Assembly (NCBI GenBank): GCA_947174805.1
Contig: CAMWKH010000002.1
Span: 168,982-232,981 of the forward strand
DNA from: an uncultured Roseburia sp.
Lineage (GTDB): Bacteria; Bacillota; Clostridia; Lachnospirales; Lachnospiraceae
Reading direction: 5' to 3'
Length of the DNA: 64,000 nt
Part shown: in pieces, positions 59,583 to 64,000 of the stretch
Numbering within the stretch: position 1 is the stretch's first letter
Layout of the letters: every line of letters begins with the position of its first letter
Made by a program: the position numbers and the translations under genes
The notes under the pieces: model-generated
Told to the model about the DNA's origin: nothing
The model's database searches: none
The model's input: only the letters and a program-made list of their open reading frames with translations

Positions 59583-60251
59583 CTATACCTGCACGTCCAG
59601 ATTTGTACCCACACCATCCTGGCTCTTCACTCCCTGGCCTTCCCTCTCTCTTAAAATATCATCCATAATTGTCTCAAAATCTGCCGGATGCACAGGGACA
59701 GCATCGTCTCTGGACTCTGTTCTCTTTTCCTCCAGAACCTTTTCTGTCTCCTTCCTTTTTTCCGCCGCCTTCTCCCGAGCCTTTTCTATTAATTTCTCGG
59801 AATTTTCTTTTGCCTCCTCCCGAAGCATTTTATTCAACCTGTCGTCACGTCTGGTATAGGCAAAATGATAATATTTTCCGTTCTCATCAATATACGTGTG
59901 GCTGGTGCGCTCCACACATCCCCCAAGGGCGTTATAATAGGCATCCACGGCCTTCTCCGCCCGCTCAATATCTTTCATCAGCTGGGTATATTTCTTTTCC
60001 GCCTCCGGGTCCTTCTGCATTTTTTCCAAAAGTTTGGGATTTACCGTTAATACCCCCCTTCTTTTATCCCGTTCCATGGACAGGCCCCAGCCTGTTTCCA
60101 ATTTCATATAAGGTACCTGCTTTTGCAGTTTTTGCATAAAAGCCGTTTCTTTTTCCTTAGACTCCTCCGCCATATTCTTAGGAATATAGCTGTTGTAATT
60201 CTGCTCTCTCACTGTTGGGTCAAAAAGATTCCCGTAAATTTCCATTGGCAT
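59583..60251 (-). CDS. Hypothetical coiled-coil-rich protein (DUF6033-like)
   Basis: GWGLSMERDKRRGVLTVNPKLLEKMQKDPEAEKKYTQLMKDIERAEK. Confidence 0.6.
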   Translation of the reverse strand: MPMEIYGNLFDPTVREQNYNSYIPKNMAEESKEKETAFMQKLQKQVPYMKLETGWGLSMERDKRRGVLTVNPKLLEKMQKDPEAEKKYTQLMKDIERAEKAVDAYYNALGGCVERTSHTYIDENGKYYHFAYTRRDDRLNKMLREEAKENSEKLIEKAREKAAEKRKETEKVLEEKRTESRDDAVPVHPADFETIMDDILREREGQGVKSQDGVGTNLDVQV

Positions 60252-60435
60252 ACTTTGTCCTCCCTGACTTTTCTCATTATCCTATTCCTGTATCACAAGT
60301 TTACTTGTTCTATTATCTATATCGTCAGAAACCACAAATTTGTTAATGTTTGTTCCCAATGTTTTTCGGATCCTCTTTTTAAGCCGCATCCCCGCCGTCT
60401 TTTATGTCTAATCCCTGTCACCCCGTCCAGACAGC

Positions 60436-60714
60436 CTAGTTCTTTGGGGGATATTCCCGGTCTTTCCAATACCACCATTTTAACTTTTCAGAGTCATGAT
60501 TTTCATGTTCTGCAAAGTACACTGCACAGCGGAACACGTAAAGGACACACCTGTCATCCTGAAATCCTTTTTTTAAACAGTCTAAATGGTATAACTCTTC
60601 CGGGTCTTTTCCCACCAAATCCGCCACACAATGGATTCCGATATTGTTGAGATGACGCTCCATATTTTCTCCTACCCCTGGTATTCTCGTTAAATCACTG
60701 TTCTGGTTCTTCAT
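60436..60714 (-). CDS. Cdd1-family helix-hairpin-helix protein
   Basis: LTRIPGVGENMERHLNNIGIHCVADLVGKDPEELY...DDRCVLYVFRCAVYFAE. Confidence 0.85.
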   Translation of the reverse strand: MKNQNSDLTRIPGVGENMERHLNNIGIHCVADLVGKDPEELYHLDCLKKGFQDDRCVLYVFRCAVYFAEHENHDSEKLKWWYWKDREYPPKN

Positions 60715-60751
60715 AGTAACTCCCCTTTCTGCCAATTATCCGCCGAATGTG

Positions 60752-61039
60752 TCACTGCTGTACCTCTCTCATTGTGACAAATACAGTATCCCCCGGCTGT
60801 TTTCCTATTTTTTTCTGTATATCCTTTCGGATTCCAATAATGTAACAAATAGAGCCATCCTCATGTTTCACTCCCATATTCACAACACTTCCCCTGTAGG
60901 GCTCACCGTCAAAGGTTATATCCGCCTTGACTCTGCCTTTGCCAAATTCTTCCCGAATGTCATAGGGAAACCTGACAAATGCGCCGCCCTTGTCAGGAAC
61001 CGGCTCTATAAGGGCTTCAAATTCATATATTTTATTCAT
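60752..61039 (-). CDS. DUF1905 domain protein
   Basis: YEFEALIEPVPDKGGAFVRFPYDIREEFGKGRVKADITFDGEPYRGSVVNMG. Confidence 0.85.
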   Translation of the reverse strand: MNKIYEFEALIEPVPDKGGAFVRFPYDIREEFGKGRVKADITFDGEPYRGSVVNMGVKHEDGSICYIIGIRKDIQKKIGKQPGDTVFVTMREVQQ

Positions 61040-61077
61040 ATCTTGTCCTCTTTTCTCTCGCTTTATATTTAGGGAAA

Positions 61078-61938
61078 CTATATTATAAACCTGCAAAATG
61101 CACGGTCATCAAAACTTATATTCCCCTGCCTGATTCCTTTTGTACTGCGGTATAAACGGAAACACATTGGGTCATTTTTTTTAATATGTTCCAGTTCTGT
61201 CTCACAGGCACTCAAAGATTCCCTCAACACAGGATAGCCGTCGCTGGCCAAAACAACCACGTCTCCTTTTGCTACGGAATAAGTTTTTATCATAGACTCT
61301 TCAATTCCCATTCCATTTAGAACCGGATATCCAAAATTTCCCTTCCTGTTTTCAAATGCAAACTGCATCCTAAGGGTTTTTTCAATCCCCGCTCTCCCTA
61401 TATCATTTTGTTCCAATTTCTTTCTATCCGCTCCCTGGGATATTTCATATTCCAGATAAAACGCACGTAATAAGGCATTTAACTCATCTACTTTAGAAGA
61501 ATGTGTATAGACCCTTTCATTGATTCTGCACTGGCAGTCGCCATAGGACCAGACTTCTTTGTACAAATCATTGTAAACGATAATTGCCGCCCTGGGATAT
61601 TCCTCCCAGGAAAGAGGCTCCCCACAATCCCTGATATTTTGATACAAGATACGGTCAAGATTTTTGAAAAGTTCCACTGCATTTTGTTCTGCCACATCCT
61701 GCTGCAGATATTTTGATATAATCTCCTTTGCGAAACATCCGCTTGTTTTTCCATCCCATAAACGTTTTCCTTTTGATGTAACTCCATCTATCACCGTTAT
61801 AAAATGTTCCCCCATAATCAAGCCATCCTCACAGGTATGGGGATTGTTTTCTTTTCCCACCAAACAATGTTCCAGTATATGCAAAAAACCACCGCCTTCC
61901 AACAAATCCTGTGCATTCTTTATTCCCTTTTTCCCCAT
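61078..61938 (-). CDS. PP2C-like phosphatase family protein
   Basis: CEDGLIMGEHFITVIDGVTSKGKRLWDGKTSGCFA...GDVVVLASDGYPVL. Confidence 0.65.
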   Translation of the reverse strand: MGKKGIKNAQDLLEGGGFLHILEHCLVGKENNPHTCEDGLIMGEHFITVIDGVTSKGKRLWDGKTSGCFAKEIISKYLQQDVAEQNAVELFKNLDRILYQNIRDCGEPLSWEEYPRAAIIVYNDLYKEVWSYGDCQCRINERVYTHSSKVDELNALLRAFYLEYEISQGADRKKLEQNDIGRAGIEKTLRMQFAFENRKGNFGYPVLNGMGIEESMIKTYSVAKGDVVVLASDGYPVLRESLSACETELEHIKKNDPMCFRLYRSTKGIRQGNISFDDRAFCRFII

Positions 61939-61940
61939 TT

Positions 61941-62228
61941 CTATTTTGGGGAAACTTTAAGGCTCTTCAAATATACTTTCTGTTCCGGTATAATTCGACT
62001 GCTTTCCACTGATTTCTGGATGGCTTTGTTATGGGTCCATGGGTCAAGTTTTTTCCCGTCAATATAAGGAAGCACAGCTTCATACTGCTTTGCCAGCTTC
62101 CGCAGCTGGGGTGTTCTCACACCAATCATAGAATCCTGTTCCACAGTGGGAATCAGCCTGCCTTGAAAAAGACGGTATTTTTCATCCTGCAGCCGGAACA
62201 GCTCTTCTCTTATTTCCTCCCTAATCAT
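61941..62228 (-). pseudogene. AlkD-like DNA alkylation repair protein with in-frame internal deletion (95 aa)
   Basis: N-part LIPTVEQDSMIGVRTPQLRKLAKQY joined to C-part KKLDPWTHNKAIQKSVESSRIIPEQKVYLKSLK. Confidence 0.72.
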
Positions 62229-62768
62229 ATCTTATTCTCCTGACTTTTTCTATCATTATACCTCAGAACCAGGAAATCTGCATGGCATGTTTAAAAATTT
62301 TTTTCTATCTGGGCCCAGCAGCTCTGTTATCCTGGGACGCTGTGCAATATCCTGCTGTCTTATACCCCAAAAAATCCCACAACAAGGCAGCAATTTGTGC
62401 ATCTATACTTCCGCCGTAACTTATGAAGGCCAGCCCCCCACTTTTCTGTACAATTTATAAGAAAAGTTTTTGTAAAGGAACCTTGTCAAAAGGGAGGTGG
62501 CAGTATTCTTAACAGTGACAGTTTTATTATTCTGCCTGTCTGCTATAAGGGGAACATATCAGCGTATGGGACAGAGACATGCGTTGAAATCAGTTCTTAT
62601 GGATTCAAAAGATGAATAACATTCTGGCGTGTGTAAGGAAGTTGTTGAAAATGAGATAATTTATTCATAGGTGAACGACAGCGTTTGAAAATTGAAAAAT
62701 CTCATGTTTTCATGTATAATTGGAAAAGAAAGTTAAATTGGAAAATCGGGAGTTGTAGGAGGTATCTT

Positions 62769-63317
62769 ATGGCATTAGATAAAGTTTATGATTATTTCCA
62801 TAATTATGATAAGCAGACTTATCAGGTTGTAGCTTGTATGGGAAATGAGCCATCGGAACAGGATATAAAGAATTTTGAAAATCAGTATGGAATAAATCTT
62901 CCTGCTGATTTCAGAGAGTTTACTATGTCCCCATTAGGCGGGCTTTATATGGAGGTCCAGGAAGAAATATGGCCAAGAGCGAAACCGTATGACATAGGAC
63001 CATTTTGGTCGTTCTGTCGTGGAATTATAGTTTATGGAATTGCCAATGGAATACCCCATTTTTTGGATATTCGAGAAAAAACAAAAGAACTACACGATGA
63101 AGGTTTTACTGATTTTATTCCATTCTTGTCCATTGTAGGGAATGGTGATGAAATATTTTGTTTTGATAAGGATAACAACATAGTCCTTCTTGACTACTAT
63201 ACAACAGGGGAAGCTGCGCCGATTGAAGGGACTTTTTCAGATTGTTTGATGAACCAAATTGCGGAGTTAGAAGAACGGAAGAACAAGAAAATCCGGGGAG
63301 AGGATAAAATCGGCTAA
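62769..63317 (+). CDS. SMI1/KNR4 (SUKH) family protein
   Basis: PSEQDIKNFENQYGINLPADFREFTMSPLGGLY; ATG behind GGAGG. Confidence 0.85.
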   Translation: MALDKVYDYFHNYDKQTYQVVACMGNEPSEQDIKNFENQYGINLPADFREFTMSPLGGLYMEVQEEIWPRAKPYDIGPFWSFCRGIIVYGIANGIPHFLDIREKTKELHDEGFTDFIPFLSIVGNGDEIFCFDKDNNIVLLDYYTTGEAAPIEGTFSDCLMNQIAELEERKNKKIRGEDKIG

Positions 63318-63365
63318 TTCTGGTTTGTGAAATTGGAAAAATCGAAATTAAAAGGGGAAAAGACC

Positions 63366-63812
63366 ATGATAGAGCTGAATGTGTTTAAAAAGTTAATGCT
63401 GGAAAACCATGACCGCCTGCCTCTTTTGACACTTGATGAATTTTTTGAGGGAAATAAGGCGGAGGATTCCATTGCGCCAAACGACTGTGGCTTTGGACGC
63501 CCTTCCATTGCTGAAATATGGGAACTGATGCGGGAACTTGAGAAAAGGCCAGATGTCGCATGGATTCGTATTGAACTGCACAATGACACCGAGATTGCAG
63601 AGTATGAGGGGAAAGAGGTATTGGTTCTTGCGGGAGAATCACTCATAGTATGCACCTCTCTTTCAGCGCTGGAATTGGAAACACTTGCAAGATGCGAATG
63701 GCTGTGTTCGGGAGGGGCAGAGGAGTGGGAGGAATCTGCGATGGATTCCCTATTTTCCTGTAGACCGCCTGTTCCTGATGGTTTTCATTGTTTTGCCATT
63801 GTGTGGGACTGA
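63366..63812 (+). CDS. Hypothetical protein, possible immunity protein
   Basis: Acidic 148-aa ORF 49 nt downstream of the SMI1/KNR4 gene; no family recognised. Confidence 0.55.
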   Translation: MIELNVFKKLMLENHDRLPLLTLDEFFEGNKAEDSIAPNDCGFGRPSIAEIWELMRELEKRPDVAWIRIELHNDTEIAEYEGKEVLVLAGESLIVCTSLSALELETLARCEWLCSGGAEEWEESAMDSLFSCRPPVPDGFHCFAIVWD

Positions 63813-63857
63813 TAAATGCGCAAGAGAACGCCAGAAGATACCTATCCATTCTCCTAT

Positions 63858-64000
63858 CTAACTAATTGCGTATTGCTTTAACTTACTGCCGACTTTCTTA
63901 CTTCCGTATTTCTGCCGGATTTCATCAAGCATAATTTCTTTATCATGATACCGCACATAATCGCCATAATGCCAACACCAGCACTTCTTTTTCGGCGCAA
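63858..64000 (-). CDS. C-terminal part of an ORF running off the window
   Basis: Manual translation APKKKCWCWHYGDYVRYHDKEIMLDEIRQKYGSKKVGSKLKQYAIS*. Confidence 0.4.
   Translation of the reverse strand, partial: APKKKCWCWHYGDYVRYHDKEIMLDEIRQKYGSKKVGSKLKQYAIS

Noticed and set aside
1-64000. CRISPR arrays, tRNA/rRNA genes, transposases, integrases
   Set aside because: None seen by eye: no spaced direct repeats, no tRNA-like T-arm context noticed, no recombinase motifs in the ORF track. A computed scan (tRNAscan-SE, CRISPR finder) would be decisive

Overview
The window looks like a Lachnospiraceae-type (gut Clostridia) chromosome segment. That placement is inferred from gene content and codon style; no marker gene is present. 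Main blocks: (1) 1-15.3 kb, a dense sensory cluster with a CheR end, CheY-like and REC-HPt proteins, two large hybrid histidine kinases, a 7TM-GGDEF protein, a solute-binding lipoprotein and two MCPs. (2) 15.4-29 kb, mostly minus-strand housekeeping: a PurF paralogue, S8 protease, CapA, galM, HAD, purD/N/M/E, M29 aminopeptidase, VanZ and pyrE. (3) 29-39 kb, accessory: DUF2164, YunG-like, DUF3990/DUF3791 pair, BceRSAB-like module, and a lectin/caspase-like locus. (4) 39-54.5 kb: C39-like peptidase, purB/purF/purC, cold-shock protein, galT, GH53, MCP, LacI, L,D-transpeptidase, PAP2. (5) 54.5-64 kb: polysaccharide deacetylase, ferredoxin, RsiV-like/ECF sigma pair, CPBP protease, bile salt hydrolase, PP2C-like protein, an AlkD remnant, and a SMI1/KNR4 plus possible immunity cluster. 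The best candidate for something new is 36911-38565 (minus). A jacalin-like lectin ORF and a CHAT/caspase-like ORF appear to be one ~551-aa protein, interrupted exactly at a GGGGGGC run that is either a slippery heptamer or an indel. Other notable signals are a PurF paralogue lacking the catalytic N-terminal Cys, and two DNA-repair genes (family-4 uracil-DNA glycosylase and AlkD) reduced to N-terminus plus C-terminus remnants. No tRNA, rRNA, CRISPR array or transposase was recognised by eye.
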